Shown: positions 16,228 through 23,968 of the stretch, in pieces | Numbering within the stretch: the first letter of the stretch is position 1 | Layout: every line of letters begins with the position of its first letter | Made by a program: the position numbers and the translations under genes | Notes under the pieces: generated by a model | Database searches by the model: none | Seen by the model: only the letters and a program-made list of their open reading frames with translations | What the model was told of the DNA's origin: nothing | Source: Bacteroidales bacterium | GTDB lineage: Bacteria; Bacteroidota; Bacteroidia; Bacteroidales; UBA932 | Length of the DNA stretch: 64,000 nucleotides | Assembly: GCA_016285455.1 (NCBI GenBank) | Contig: JAEEQS010000010.1 | Coordinates: forward strand, 1-64,000 | Direction: 5' to 3'

Positions 16228-16854
16228 TTATCTGTGTTTCTTATTCCTCTTCCACTGTTTGTATCCTACAGTATCCTTACGTAAGAAGGCTTTCCATTTA
16301 TTGCCGAATCGTTCGGTAAGGTAATTGAATATCACCATATTGTAATCTGGCCAGTAATTAGAATCTGGTCCTCTTACACAACCTGGCACAATATATTGTA
16401 TCCCGAACTTCTGCTCAAAAGTTTTTTCAACACCATAGATGATAGGCGGTTCTCCACCTTCAGCAAATATGACGGCCTCCCCTAACTCTATATCTCTTTT
16501 TGCTTGTTCAGCGAGATCACTGCCATTTAAATCTATGAAAAGTTCGAGAGACAAGTCATCTTCTCCAACATAAACGGGATATCGTCGGTTGTCAAGGAAA
16601 TATCTCAATTCGAGAACATACTCTCCAGACTGGACATCGTTGAAACAATAATTGCCCAAACTATCAGTCAGCACATAAACGCAATCTATGGCAATGCTGT
16701 CTTGCTTGTTAATCAGCAAAACAAGCAAGTTTTTGTATTCCAAACTGTCATTATCATTTTTCATGACAGCAGTACCGGAGACTTTATGCCCCTGGGAGAA
16801 CAAATTGCTGAAAGACAACAAACAAATGGCCAAAACTGTCAGCGATGTTTTCAT
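16228..16854 (-). CDS. Secreted protein with carboxypeptidase-regulatory-like fold
   Basis: A 208-residue protein. It has a signal peptide (about residues 1-20, ending NLFSQ), then a beta-sandwich-like stretch (VSGTAVMKNDND ... DSLGNYCFNDVQSGEYVLEL) typical of peptidase-associated regulatory domains. A C-terminal region follows (FEQKFGIQYIVPGCV ... IFNYLTERFGNKWKAFLR) that I have a sense of as a recurrent Bacteroidales family without known function. It is the first gene of the leftward trio in the R8-R9 interval. Confidence 0.6.
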   Translation of the reverse strand: MKTSLTVLAICLLSFSNLFSQGHKVSGTAVMKNDNDSLEYKNLLVLLINKQDSIAIDCVYVLTDSLGNYCFNDVQSGEYVLELRYFLDNRRYPVYVGEDDLSLELFIDLNGSDLAEQAKRDIELGEAVIFAEGGEPPIIYGVEKTFEQKFGIQYIVPGCVRGPDSNYWPDYNMVIFNYLTERFGNKWKAFLRKDTVGYKQWKRNKKHR

Positions 16855-16890
16855 ACCGCTAAGTTATACATTTTGTTGTTATAGACGTTT

Positions 16891-17667
16891 TTGTTAATTG
16901 CTATATCTTTGCAGAAAAGAATTGAATCATTAACAATCTCAAGTGTTGCTGTGGAACGTTTTTCCGTGAAATACTGGTGGGGTTTTCCTCTGTTGCTGCT
17001 AGGTCTTTTGATAGCCTTGTTTTTTGTGACTCTCTCAACTTATGGCTTTTGGGAAATATTATTGGTTCTTGCTGTCCTTGCGATGGTTGTGTTAACTATA
17101 GTTTCTTGGGCTTTTTTGTTGGCAAACAAAAAATGGTGGCAGTTTGCCGTCTCGCTTATAGCTACTATTTTCATTGTTGTTGTTTCATTGCTTCCTTTGG
17201 GCATGGCGGCCCAGATGGGGCCAGACAGTTTTGGCAAGCACCCCATTCCAGAAGGGCTGGAATATAACGAGCCTTTGCAAGAGGACTTTGATGGAAATTA
17301 TCCGGTTGTGGAAGTTGATTCTTTGGATTCCAGCACTTGGTTTCAGCTTCGAGGCACTTGGATTGAATATTCATACGACTTCTATTGCAGCAACCTTCCG
17401 AAAGGTGACATTTTTATCCGCGCCTATGAGGTAACTGAGAACATCCCTTTGACGGTGAGGCCTGGAATTGGAGATGACTTCTATGCGAAGATAGATTCTG
17501 TCAAGACTTTCACAAAGATTGTTGACAACAAGAGCTTTGTAATAGAGGAAGGTGACCCCGGCGATTCTTATGCGGCACGCATAGAGGTCTGGCATAGTGA
17601 TGCGAAGACTGGCAAGGAAAGGAAGCTTGTCGAAAAAGTCTACAAAGTTGAAGGTTGGTCTTGGTAG
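16891..17667 (+). CDS. Hypothetical membrane protein (start uncertain)
   Basis: Up to 258 residues from a TTG at 16891. A TATCTTTG box at about 16903-16910 suggests transcription begins later, so GTG at 16951 or 16966 may be the real start. Three hydrophobic helices (about residues 30-52, 54-78 and 84-106) precede a soluble C-terminal domain with DSFGKHPIPEGLEYN at its beginning. No function known. It is divergent from the trio at 14794-16854, and the two directions share a short intergenic space. Confidence 0.55.
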   Translation: MLIAISLQKRIESLTISSVAVERFSVKYWWGFPLLLLGLLIALFFVTLSTYGFWEILLVLAVLAMVVLTIVSWAFLLANKKWWQFAVSLIATIFIVVVSLLPLGMAAQMGPDSFGKHPIPEGLEYNEPLQEDFDGNYPVVEVDSLDSSTWFQLRGTWIEYSYDFYCSNLPKGDIFIRAYEVTENIPLTVRPGIGDDFYAKIDSVKTFTKIVDNKSFVIEEGDPGDSYAARIEVWHSDAKTGKERKLVEKVYKVEGWSW

Positions 17668-17786
17668 TATTTTAATCGCAATCTCAAATCAGGTCAGTCA
17701 GGAATACCGCCAATTTTACATGAGTTTCTCAATCTACAGTCCAGAGGGTTACAAGATACCATCGCCGAGAATCCTTCCCCCTCTCC

Positions 17787-17803
17787 ATCGCCTATGCGTC
17801 GCC
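17787..17803 (+). repeat. Core repeat R9
   Basis: A variant core (A at the first base, TATGC spacer) plus AAAATTT. Directly to the left (about 17742-17768) is the right half only of the type C module, so this junction looks like a truncated type C unit. Confidence 0.8.
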
Positions 17804-17946
17804 AAAATTTAACCATCATTATCCCGGAGATTGCCAGGATTTTCAAGACAGACTAAAGCCACAGTCCTATTTTCTGGAACCACTACAACTTGCCTTAGTC
17901 ATATAATGGGAATTTACAAAGGAAATAGTTCAAAGAATGAGAGACG

Positions 17947-18387
17947 TTATTGAGAAGACAAGTTGTTAACTTCAGTACTTTGAATAAATGACAGCACATT
18001 ACGTTTAACTCTTTTAGGCAATTCAGACTCCAATAGAATAGCTTCATTTTTACATATCAGGTCGTACACGGAACAACGTAATTCTTCGTGATCTTGCCAA
18101 AAAGACATTGGTACTTGAAGAACAGAAGAGAGTAAATCTCCTTCATAAAAATCACCTTCCGCTAAAATATTTTGTGAGAGCACACATATAGCTTTTGGGA
18201 TATATATATCTAAACCAATTTCTTGAAGAATAATAAACCTAAGATCTTCAACAGAAAAATCGTCATTATTTTTTCTGCTCAAGGAATAAAGTGTCTTTTC
18301 CACATAAGAAGCATCATCAGAAGGGATAGGCCCTTCCCACCGTTTTTTTATTACTTGTTCTTCTTTACTTAAAATATTTGGATTCAT
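17947..18387 (-). CDS. CDI-immunity-like protein (CdiI_2-type)
   Basis: A 146-residue acidic cytoplasmic protein with no signal peptide. Its middle matches the recalled pattern of contact-dependent growth inhibition immunity proteins: FSVEDLRFIILQEIGLD, then PKAICVLSQNILAEGDFYEG and SFWQDHEELR. Such proteins bind and neutralise a toxin delivered by a neighbouring cell. No toxin gene is adjacent, so here it would be an orphan immunity gene, as in acquired interbacterial defence clusters. It is the only gene between R9 and R10. Confidence 0.7.
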   Translation of the reverse strand: MNPNILSKEEQVIKKRWEGPIPSDDASYVEKTLYSLSRKNNDDFSVEDLRFIILQEIGLDIYIPKAICVLSQNILAEGDFYEGDLLSSVLQVPMSFWQDHEELRCSVYDLICKNEAILLESELPKRVKRNVLSFIQSTEVNNLSSQ

Positions 18388-18490
18388 TTATTGCTTAATT
18401 AAGAATATTTAAGTATGTATCTTTTCTTTGAATAGTTTTAAATAGTGATTGGGCAGCACTTAATGCGTCTCTAGTGGGGATTTCAAATAT

Positions 18491-18510
18491 GTCACCGATG
18501 TGTGTTGCGG
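18491..18510 (+). repeat. Degenerate core repeat
   Basis: GTCACCGATGTGTGTTGCG, preceded by GGGGATTTCAAATAT, resembles the core and its left flank with several substitutions. It is probably a decayed copy. Confidence 0.45.
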
Positions 18511-18610
18511 GTGCTCTCATACTATTCAGATTTATCAGATACAAATATACTTTTAATATCTTTGGACCCCTTGTGCGATACGATTTTAACGGCTATATTC
18601 GCTCAAGTTT

Positions 18611-18627
18611 GTCGCCTTTATGTCGCC
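18611..18627 (+). repeat. Core repeat R10
   Basis: Core with a TTTAT spacer instead of TATGT. The left flank is the GGCTATATTCGCTC variant. Confidence 0.82.
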
Positions 18628-18700
18628 AGAGAGTCTTTTCTCTCCCATATAAGTAGGATAAGCACTTGATAGATAGAAATATGTAAAAAGTCCCTTGGTG

Positions 18701-18718
18701 GTTCTTCTGGGCCCACAA
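18701..18718 (+). repeat. Array boundary motif, copy 3
   Basis: GTTCTTCTGGGCCCACAA, two differences from the other copies. It is again followed by ATTCAAAATCAAGCACTTG and a type C fold. Confidence 0.7.
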
Positions 18719-18728
18719 TTCAAAATCA

Positions 18729-18760
18729 AGCACTTGCGAATTATCGCAGGTGCTTTTTCT
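18729..18760 (+). terminator. Hairpin terminator in type C module, copy 2
   Basis: Same stem, ATTA loop and T-rich tail as at 12116-12147. Confidence 0.8.
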
Positions 18761-18799
18761 TTTATGAAAGGACTAACCTTTTCTCAGCGAATGGGGAGA

Positions 18800-18922
18800 C
18801 TCGGCGATGGTGCTTTGCAATAGGTTGATTTTCAGGGCTTCTGAAACATTACCCCTTCTTTTTCACGGGGTAATAATAGGGGGCTGTTGAATCTCAGGGA
18901 GTTACAAGACACCATCGCCGAG
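18800..18922 (+). repeat. Type C long-fold module, copy 2
   Basis: CTCGGCGATGGTG (18800-18812) pairs with CACCATCGCCGAG (18910-18922). The inner ATTACCCC/GGGGTAAT stem is retained. It differs from copy 1 at a few internal bases only. Confidence 0.75.
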
Positions 18923-18987
18923 CAGCTTTCCACCTCTCTTAATAGAACCCCAGAAAGCCTTAAAAATGGAGTAAAATAGCCCAATCT

Positions 18988-19004
18988 GTCGCCTATGTGT
19001 CGCC
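18988..19004 (+). repeat. Core repeat R11
   Basis: An exact core plus AAAATT. The promoter TTTTGG (19055-19060) / TATCTTTA (19079-19086) is on the right, ahead of the gene at 19139. Confidence 0.9.
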
Positions 19005-19138
19005 AAAATTAGAGCACAGAAAACGATCAACTGGCCCTTCCCAGGGTTGATAGATTTTGGCGTTCCCTTAAAACAAAGTATCTTTACATCAATCCGAGAG
19101 TTCAATCATTGGGATTACTATAGGGTATAGGTAGTATT

Positions 19139-19726
19139 ATGAAAAGGTTTTATATTTTCACCACTCTTTGTGTTCTTCTATCTTCTATTTCTCTATCTGC
19201 TCAGAATAATATAGGCTCAATAGAAGGAGGCTTGTTTGTTGGTCTTAATTATGCAACAGACAAATGTGGTTATGCTTCTGTTAAACCTGGTCCAGGGTTT
19301 GGATTAGAGATGAGATATAATTTTTATGGTTCTCCGATAGACTTGGGTATCCAGTATTCGTTTTCACGAACGAATAGAGAATATAAATCAGACCTAACCT
19401 ATGGCGACAATACTGTAGGAACTAATTCATCAAATCTCTTAGTAGTCGGAGACTATAATTTTAGAATGAATAAATCTTCTTTCTTTATCGGATTGGGAGC
19501 TGGTTTGGCAAAGTTCTCAAATGCATCTCCAGCAGAAAACTTTTATAAAGACGACAAATTGATTTCTCGAGATTTTGTGGGCAATAATAAGTATTCAGTT
19601 TGCATACTGCCAAGAATCGGGATTAAACTGTTCAACCACTTACGTTTCTCGATAGAGTATAAAATTGAAGAGAAGGCCAGCAGCAATGTTGCTTTTAATG
19701 TTGGTTTTACAATTGGAGGGAAATGA
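19139..19726 (+). CDS. Outer-membrane beta-barrel protein (OmpW/PorT-like)
   Basis: A 195-residue protein. A signal peptide (about residues 1-21, ending SLSAQ) is followed by repeated amphipathic beta strands with Gly-rich turns, and ends in an NVGFTIGG strand. It belongs to the broad outer-membrane barrel class of Bacteroidota; exact function unknown. It reads from the promoter beside R11 and converges on the 19735-20706 gene with only 8 bases between the stops. Confidence 0.65.
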   Translation: MKRFYIFTTLCVLLSSISLSAQNNIGSIEGGLFVGLNYATDKCGYASVKPGPGFGLEMRYNFYGSPIDLGIQYSFSRTNREYKSDLTYGDNTVGTNSSNLLVVGDYNFRMNKSSFFIGLGAGLAKFSNASPAENFYKDDKLISRDFVGNNKYSVCILPRIGIKLFNHLRFSIEYKIEEKASSNVAFNVGFTIGGK

Positions 19727-19734
19727 GTGTATTC

Positions 19735-20706
19735 TTACTCTATCGGGATGTACATTGAAAACCTTCCGGTAGCTTTATAAAGGATGTTATTGCCATTTTT
19801 GTCCTTGGCAGGAAGGATTCTTGGGAAGTCTTTTATCTTTTGTGTCAGATAACTATCTAGTTCTTCATCCAATCCACGGATTATACTGAATGTGTTAAGG
19901 TATCCGTACATATTGATATAGAACTCAACGTGGAAATAGCCTTTTACAATGTTTCCGGAATAGCCTTCCGGTATTTTAACATTGTCTTTGCACCATTCCA
20001 TAAAGCGTACGCAGAATGCTCTTTCTTGGAATGATAGAACATTGCTAATCGCTTGTAAGAAAATCGTGTCTCTGTTAAGAGAATCCTGAGGGAAACACGG
20101 CATTAATTTCACCTCGCTGTTAGTCATATCAATTCCTCCTTTGCACTTGAACCTATCTTCCACATCCACGGTGGAGTTCTTTATTGCAAAAAGGAAATCA
20201 GACCGCTTTTTCTCAGGAATCAGTTTTTTATACCTAAAAGCGTATTCTCCATCTTTACAGGTTACAATGTCATATTGGTCTGCTATTGTGAGTAAGCTAT
20301 CGTTGAGCCTAATGTATCTATAACTGGATTTGAAGTCGTAGAAATTATTAGTGTATGCTATAGGTGCGTCAGCTCTTAACTCTTTCCTTGAATAACTACC
20401 CTTGAAGACAGGAATAAAAGAAAAGAAAACCTTATCTATATCTTTTCCTCTATAACTATGATAGCAGGTAGAAATGGAGTCTTTGGTTATTCTATAAACG
20501 ATGCAGCTGAAATTGTTGTCCTGTTCCGGATTCTCGGTGTAAAAGTTAAAATGGCTCAAATACCAAGTGCCTTCGACTTTCTCTGCGTCAATGTTTTCCA
20601 CCTTGACAGGAGGCAGTTTCCCCCTTTCAGAAAGCTGGGCGTATATGTTTTGCCCTGAAAGAAACAGAGCACAAACAAGAGTCAGAATAATATAGATTCG
20701 TTTCAT
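19735..20706 (-). CDS. Secreted protein with TonB-C-like C-terminus
   Basis: About 323 residues from MKRIYIILTL at 20706, which gives a proper signal peptide (ending NIYAQ) and was chosen over an upstream Met. The C-terminal ~80 residues (KGYFHVEFYINMYGYLNTFS then IIRGLDEELDSY and FPRILPAKDKNG) fit the fold that closes TonB energy transducers. The N-terminal part looks like a lipocalin-like or adhesin domain that I do not recognise. There is no transmembrane anchor beyond the signal peptide, so it is not a classical TonB. Confidence 0.6.
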   Translation of the reverse strand: MKRIYIILTLVCALFLSGQNIYAQLSERGKLPPVKVENIDAEKVEGTWYLSHFNFYTENPEQDNNFSCIVYRITKDSISTCYHSYRGKDIDKVFFSFIPVFKGSYSRKELRADAPIAYTNNFYDFKSSYRYIRLNDSLLTIADQYDIVTCKDGEYAFRYKKLIPEKKRSDFLFAIKNSTVDVEDRFKCKGGIDMTNSEVKLMPCFPQDSLNRDTIFLQAISNVLSFQERAFCVRFMEWCKDNVKIPEGYSGNIVKGYFHVEFYINMYGYLNTFSIIRGLDEELDSYLTQKIKDFPRILPAKDKNGNNILYKATGRFSMYIPIE

Positions 20707-20793
20707 AATTAATGACTTCTCAAATTTGGTGGCAAATTTATGTTTTTTTGCAAATGAAAGGGTCATCTAAACATTAAAATTATAATTAGAATT

Positions 20794-21142
20794 ATGAAAC
20801 GATCATACAAATACTTCTTATCATTGCTGTTTAAATGACGGCCATACCTTTTCTCTGCATTGCACAGACTCCAAAGAAACTGAAGAAAGCAGATGTTCTT
20901 GTTCGCTCGGACAAGCCGCATCTAAAGACAACTTTGGGAACAATATCGGAGACAAATTCAAGCATATTAAGGTTAAGAACAGGGACAGTCAATACAATTA
21001 CTATAGCGATGATGTTAGACAGGAACAACGGTGGTTGAGACTCAAGGAAAAGGGAAGGGGCTGGAGTCCCGATATGAACAAAAAAATTGTTCCGGTAAGC
21101 CCAACACTATATCCAGATTATAGCTCAAGATCTGTCAAATAG
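20794..21142 (+). pseudogene. Possible frameshifted secreted-protein remnant
   Basis: MKRSYKYFLSLL looks like a signal-peptide start but stops after 14 codons. In the next frame a long open stretch follows (...SKDNFGNNIGDKFKHIKV, then NKKIVPVSPTLYPDYS) up to a stop at 21142. One frameshift near 20830 would join them into a protein of about 115 residues. No family recognised. This could be a broken cassette gene ahead of R12. Confidence 0.4.
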
Positions 21143-21200
21143 GATAAATCTTTGGGTCCCTTGTGCGATATGTTTTTAACGGCTATATTCGCTCAAAATT

Positions 21201-21217
21201 GTCGCCTATGTGTCGCC
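21201..21217 (+). repeat. Core repeat R12
   Basis: An exact core plus AAAATT. The left flank is the GGCTATATTCGCTC variant. To the right a TACCTTTG box (21237-21244) sits in the same leader as R2, but here the leader ends differently and the gene starts at 21278. Confidence 0.9.
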
Positions 21218-21277
21218 AAAATTCTATCAAAAAGACTACCTTTGATAGAAACTAATGTGCTGATAAAAGTAGTCGAG

Positions 21278-22006
21278 ATGTTAAGAAAACTCTTCATAGT
21301 CTTTGTCGTTTGTCTGATTGCTTTTTCCTGCGCTGTAATGCGTAATTCGAATGAGGCAAGCAAGAAACAGAAAACAGTTCCACCTGAGCTCCCAATTTTT
21401 CTGAACAAATATAGACCCCTTACGAACGATAAGTTGGCTGCTTTTATGGAAGATTGGTATGCCTGGTCTAAGAGAATAGACGCTTCTATGCCTAAATCAG
21501 ATAGCCTTACCATACTGTTTGCTAAGGTGTTTCATCATTATCAAAAGGAGCTGCAAAGTGATATCAGTGAATATATAGTCTTGCCTTTTAGCGTGGATGT
21601 CATCAAAAACCGTCAAGGTAAAAGTGATACTACATATTTGTTCCCACGTTATATGAAAACAAGCAAGATCGAACCAGACCGAAAGGTATTGTACATAACT
21701 CCTGAAATCCACACCTATCTTTCTCATTTCCTTGGCCGGCTTAGACTGAACGACTCAAAAAAGTTGCCTCCGAAGCGTTCTCCGATAAATGAAGGAGGAC
21801 TTTATACATTGGCGGGGTATATTCCAGTCCACGAAGGTCATTGGGGTGGATACTGGCACCTTCAGTCTATACCTATTGTATATAGGATAAAAATAAAAGA
21901 TAATGGATATGAACTTGACTTAAGAACAAGTTGGTATTCAGGAGAAACTGCCTTTGTGGACAAAGCTATGAAGATTATGACCTATAAAGGATGGTGGATA
22001 GAATAA
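21278..22006 (+). CDS. Hypothetical lipoprotein
   Basis: 242 residues from MLRKLFIVF at 21278. The lipobox is IAFSC (Cys near residue 18). The open frame extends upstream through R12 but that part is repeat sequence, not gene. The mature part has no recognised domain; HWGGYWHLQ and a C-terminal GWWIE are notable aromatic motifs. Promoter box TACCTTTG is 34 bases upstream. Immediately after the stop, 22007-22036 copies the 3' end of the small gene at 23538-23714, a sign of recombination. Confidence 0.6.
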   Translation: MLRKLFIVFVVCLIAFSCAVMRNSNEASKKQKTVPPELPIFLNKYRPLTNDKLAAFMEDWYAWSKRIDASMPKSDSLTILFAKVFHHYQKELQSDISEYIVLPFSVDVIKNRQGKSDTTYLFPRYMKTSKIEPDRKVLYITPEIHTYLSHFLGRLRLNDSKKLPPKRSPINEGGLYTLAGYIPVHEGHWGGYWHLQSIPIVYRIKIKDNGYELDLRTSWYSGETAFVDKAMKIMTYKGWWIE

Positions 22007-22036
22007 GTGCAAGGCTTTAAAGGAAAAACACTCTAA
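22007..22036 (+). repeat. Fragment of another cassette gene (recombination scar)
   Basis: This 30-base piece matches 23675-23704, inside the 3' end of the 58-residue cassette gene, with one mismatch. Here it directly follows a lipoprotein stop codon and is untranslated. Confidence 0.75.
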
Positions 22037-22070
22037 TCTCTCTCATAGATAGCCTTCCATTCCCCATCTT

Positions 22071-22160
22071 TTCCGTATTCTCCCACCAAGCGCGTTCGGA
22101 AAAAGTGTTCAAGAGCTTAATACAGGTTGATAGGTTTTGGCGTTCCCTTGTCCAGTAGAA
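22071..22160 (+). repeat. Type B intergenic module, copy 2 (shortened)
   Basis: Begins with TTCCG...GCG..CGGAA and the following AAAGTGTTCAAGAGCTTAAT segment, then jumps directly to GGTTGATAG and TTTTGG. It lacks the middle block present in copies 1 and 3. Confidence 0.7.
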
Positions 22161-22197
22161 AATAATTATCTTTGAGTATATAAAACAGAAACAAGCT

Positions 22198-22587
22198 ATG
22201 AAATATAGGTTATTAAGAAACTTTTTAAAGGGCTGTTCCCTGACAACGGCTTTGTTTGTATTTCAAGCCTGTTACGGCACTGCTCAGGGATTGGATTGGG
22301 AAGTTCGGGACATTAATTTCAGAGTTCTAAATACAGAAGGGGCCGCTCTTGAAAAGGCTAAAGTGCTGATGAAGGAAAACCGTACTTTCACGAAATGGAA
22401 AGACAGCGTGGAAACAGACAACAATGGTTTTGCCACCCTTACTTGCAACTATCTTCCCGCCTCCTCTCTCATGCCTTGTTTTAGAATTGAAGCAGAAGGC
22501 TATACTGGAAAAGATACTGTTGCAACCGCTAAAATGCTAGATGCAGATGAGGTTATAATTCGTCTGAAGAAATCCCCAACGTTTTAA
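22198..22587 (+). CDS. Lipoprotein, radical-SAM-associated-type family
   Basis: A 129-residue protein. The N-terminus (LKGCSLTTALFVFQACYG) with a lipobox Cys at about residue 25 resembles the putative lipoproteins that accompany radical-SAM maturases in Bacteroidales. The mature part is an Ig-like/CarboxypepD-regulatory-type domain (FRVLNTEGAALEKAKVLM). No radical SAM gene lies nearby, so here it is a stand-alone cassette gene. It follows type B module copy 2. The family call is from memory. Confidence 0.6.
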   Translation: MKYRLLRNFLKGCSLTTALFVFQACYGTAQGLDWEVRDINFRVLNTEGAALEKAKVLMKENRTFTKWKDSVETDNNGFATLTCNYLPASSLMPCFRIEAEGYTGKDTVATAKMLDADEVIIRLKKSPTF

Positions 22588-22608
22588 CGGCTATATTTGC
22601 TCAATTCT

Positions 22609-22625
22609 GTCGCCTATGTGTCGCC
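22609..22625 (+). repeat. Core repeat R13
   Basis: An exact core plus AAAATTGAAGCACAGGAG. The same right flank as R7 and likewise followed by a minus-strand gene. The left flank is the GGCTATATTTGCTC variant. Confidence 0.9.
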
Positions 22626-22675
22626 AAAATTGAAGCACAGGAGTCTATCAATAAATGGAGAAGAGACATTCTTGA

Positions 22676-23302
22676 TTATTTGTTTAATTCCTCCAATAAA
22701 AAGCAAGGGAAATCTGGATGGGAAGAATTATAGAATCTGTAATGCAGTTTTGCCGGATAGCTATTCTTGATGTCATAGATCAAATATGTATAGGGCAGTT
22801 GATCTATTTCATTATTCAACTGTTCTATATCAATATCAAAAATTTGCCTTTTAATTATATATTTCATTCCAACTGCAAGAGAGTCATTGGAGTTATTGAC
22901 AAGATGGCTGTCAATAATGGAGATAGCCTCGTTTAACAATCGTTTTGCTTCTATGGAATCTTTTTCCGAGTATTTGGAAAAAGCGTGTAATGCTGTAATG
23001 TAAGATAGCTTTCTATAGTCATCATTGAAATAGCTATCACTCACTTTAGCCAAGCAATCAGCCGCTTTATTGTTATTCCCTAACACAAAATTGATTTTTG
23101 CCAAACGGATTAAGCACCTATCATCATTTGTAGAGATAGTTTGCAAAATACTGTCAGCCATATATAAGTTATCCGGCTTTTTATCTGAAAAAAATGACCA
23201 GTACAATGAATCCGCAATTTTGATTTCCTGCAAATTCACATCAGGTTCTTCAGAGCAACCATAAACTGACAACAATAGTATTATCAACAAGAATCTTTTC
23301 AT
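22676..23302 (-). CDS. TPR-like lipoprotein, hypothetical
   Basis: About 208 residues from MKRFLLIILL at 23302, with lipobox VYGC (Cys near 16). The middle has helical pairs of the tetratricopeptide kind (DDRCLIRLAKINFVLGNNNK, then KAADCLAKV). Function unknown. It is the only gene between R13 and R14 and reads against the repeat direction. Confidence 0.6.
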   Translation of the reverse strand: MKRFLLIILLLSVYGCSEEPDVNLQEIKIADSLYWSFFSDKKPDNLYMADSILQTISTNDDRCLIRLAKINFVLGNNNKAADCLAKVSDSYFNDDYRKLSYITALHAFSKYSEKDSIEAKRLLNEAISIIDSHLVNNSNDSLAVGMKYIIKRQIFDIDIEQLNNEIDQLPYTYLIYDIKNSYPAKLHYRFYNSSHPDFPCFLLEELNK

Positions 23303-23461
23303 ACAGTCCTTATTATCTGTGCTAAATTGTAAAGTAGCACCAGTTAGCACAAAGATAGGATAATCACTGGAAAGTGGAGTAAAATAGCACAGTCTCTATC
23401 TTCTCCCACTCATCCCATTCACCCCAAAACTCCTGAAAAAAGGGGGATTTTTTCCAATTCT

Positions 23462-23478
23462 GTCGCCTATGTGTCGCC
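23462..23478 (+). repeat. Core repeat R14
   Basis: An exact core plus AAAATT. The right flank with TATCTTTG (23507-23514) is nearly identical to R2 and R3 and ends in the start codon of the gene at 23538. A CCCC/GGGGG hairpin with six T is at left. Confidence 0.9.
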
Positions 23479-23537
23479 AAAATTCTGCCCTTTTAAAACA
23501 AAACAGTATCTTTGATAGAAACTAATGTGCTATAAAA

Positions 23538-23714
23538 ATGGGGAAGGGGAAACATCCATATGAGCTTTATGAGAATTCTTCAAATTGGAAGATAATAAAA
23601 GAAGCCTTGGAAGAGTTGGTTTTAAACAATGATGTTGAACTAATGACACCCAAAGAATATGTTATTGGGTATTTGTGCAAGGCTTTAAAGGAAAAACACC
23701 CTAACGAGAATTAG
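23538..23714 (+). CDS. Small hypothetical protein, MGK-start cassette gene
   Basis: A 58-residue soluble protein with a helical pattern (WKIIKEALEELVL, then IGYLCKALKEKH) and no signal peptide. The start codon and first three residues (Met-Gly-Lys) are in the repeat leader. It is the first of three short genes after R14. A 30-base piece of its 3' end is duplicated at 22007-22036. Too small to assign; an immunity or regulatory role is conceivable from context only. Confidence 0.5.
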   Translation: MGKGKHPYELYENSSNWKIIKEALEELVLNNDVELMTPKEYVIGYLCKALKEKHPNEN

Positions 23715-23726
23715 AACGGGACATTT

Positions 23727-23909
23727 ATGATTATCCTTCAAAGGGAAGAGGTTTTTGGTGCAATGGGACAGTATATCCTGATTCCAGCGTTTGTGATATT
23801 GGGATTGTTCTGCGTTATCAAGATCATTCTCATAATAAGGGATATCTATCGGGAGAAGAAGGAGAAGAGAGAGAGGGGTGAAGATCCGAGATGGAGGAGA
23901 TGGGGATAG
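23727..23909 (+). CDS. Small single-pass membrane protein
   Basis: A 60-residue protein with one transmembrane helix (about residues 14-36) and a strongly basic, charged C-terminus. It starts 12 bases after the preceding gene. No family recognised. Confidence 0.45.
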   Translation: MIILQREEVFGAMGQYILIPAFVILGLFCVIKIILIIRDIYREKKEKRERGEDPRWRRWG

Positions 23910-23968
23910 GTTTTCTCTGTTCTGGATTAAACAAATGTTCTGTTAAAAATGGGGAAGAGGGAAGAACT

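Larger units (their letters stand above)
18388..19138. other. Gene-free structured interval with R10, type C copy 2 and R11
   Basis: 750 bases without a credible gene. It has a degenerate core-like repeat (about 18491-18510), R10, boundary motif copy 3 (18701-18718), the terminator hairpin (18729-18760), type C fold copy 2 (18800-18922), R11 and a promoter (19056-19086). From 18713 to about 19000 it copies 12100-12390 with only a few changes, so this is a duplicated module. Confidence 0.75.

Noticed and set aside
18474-18656. Open frame of 60 codons
   Set aside because: It consists of a degenerate core repeat and R10; no coding features.
21152-21277. N-terminal extension of the lipoprotein gene at 21278
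   Set aside because: It would translate core repeat R12 and the promoter; the signal peptide starts at 21278.
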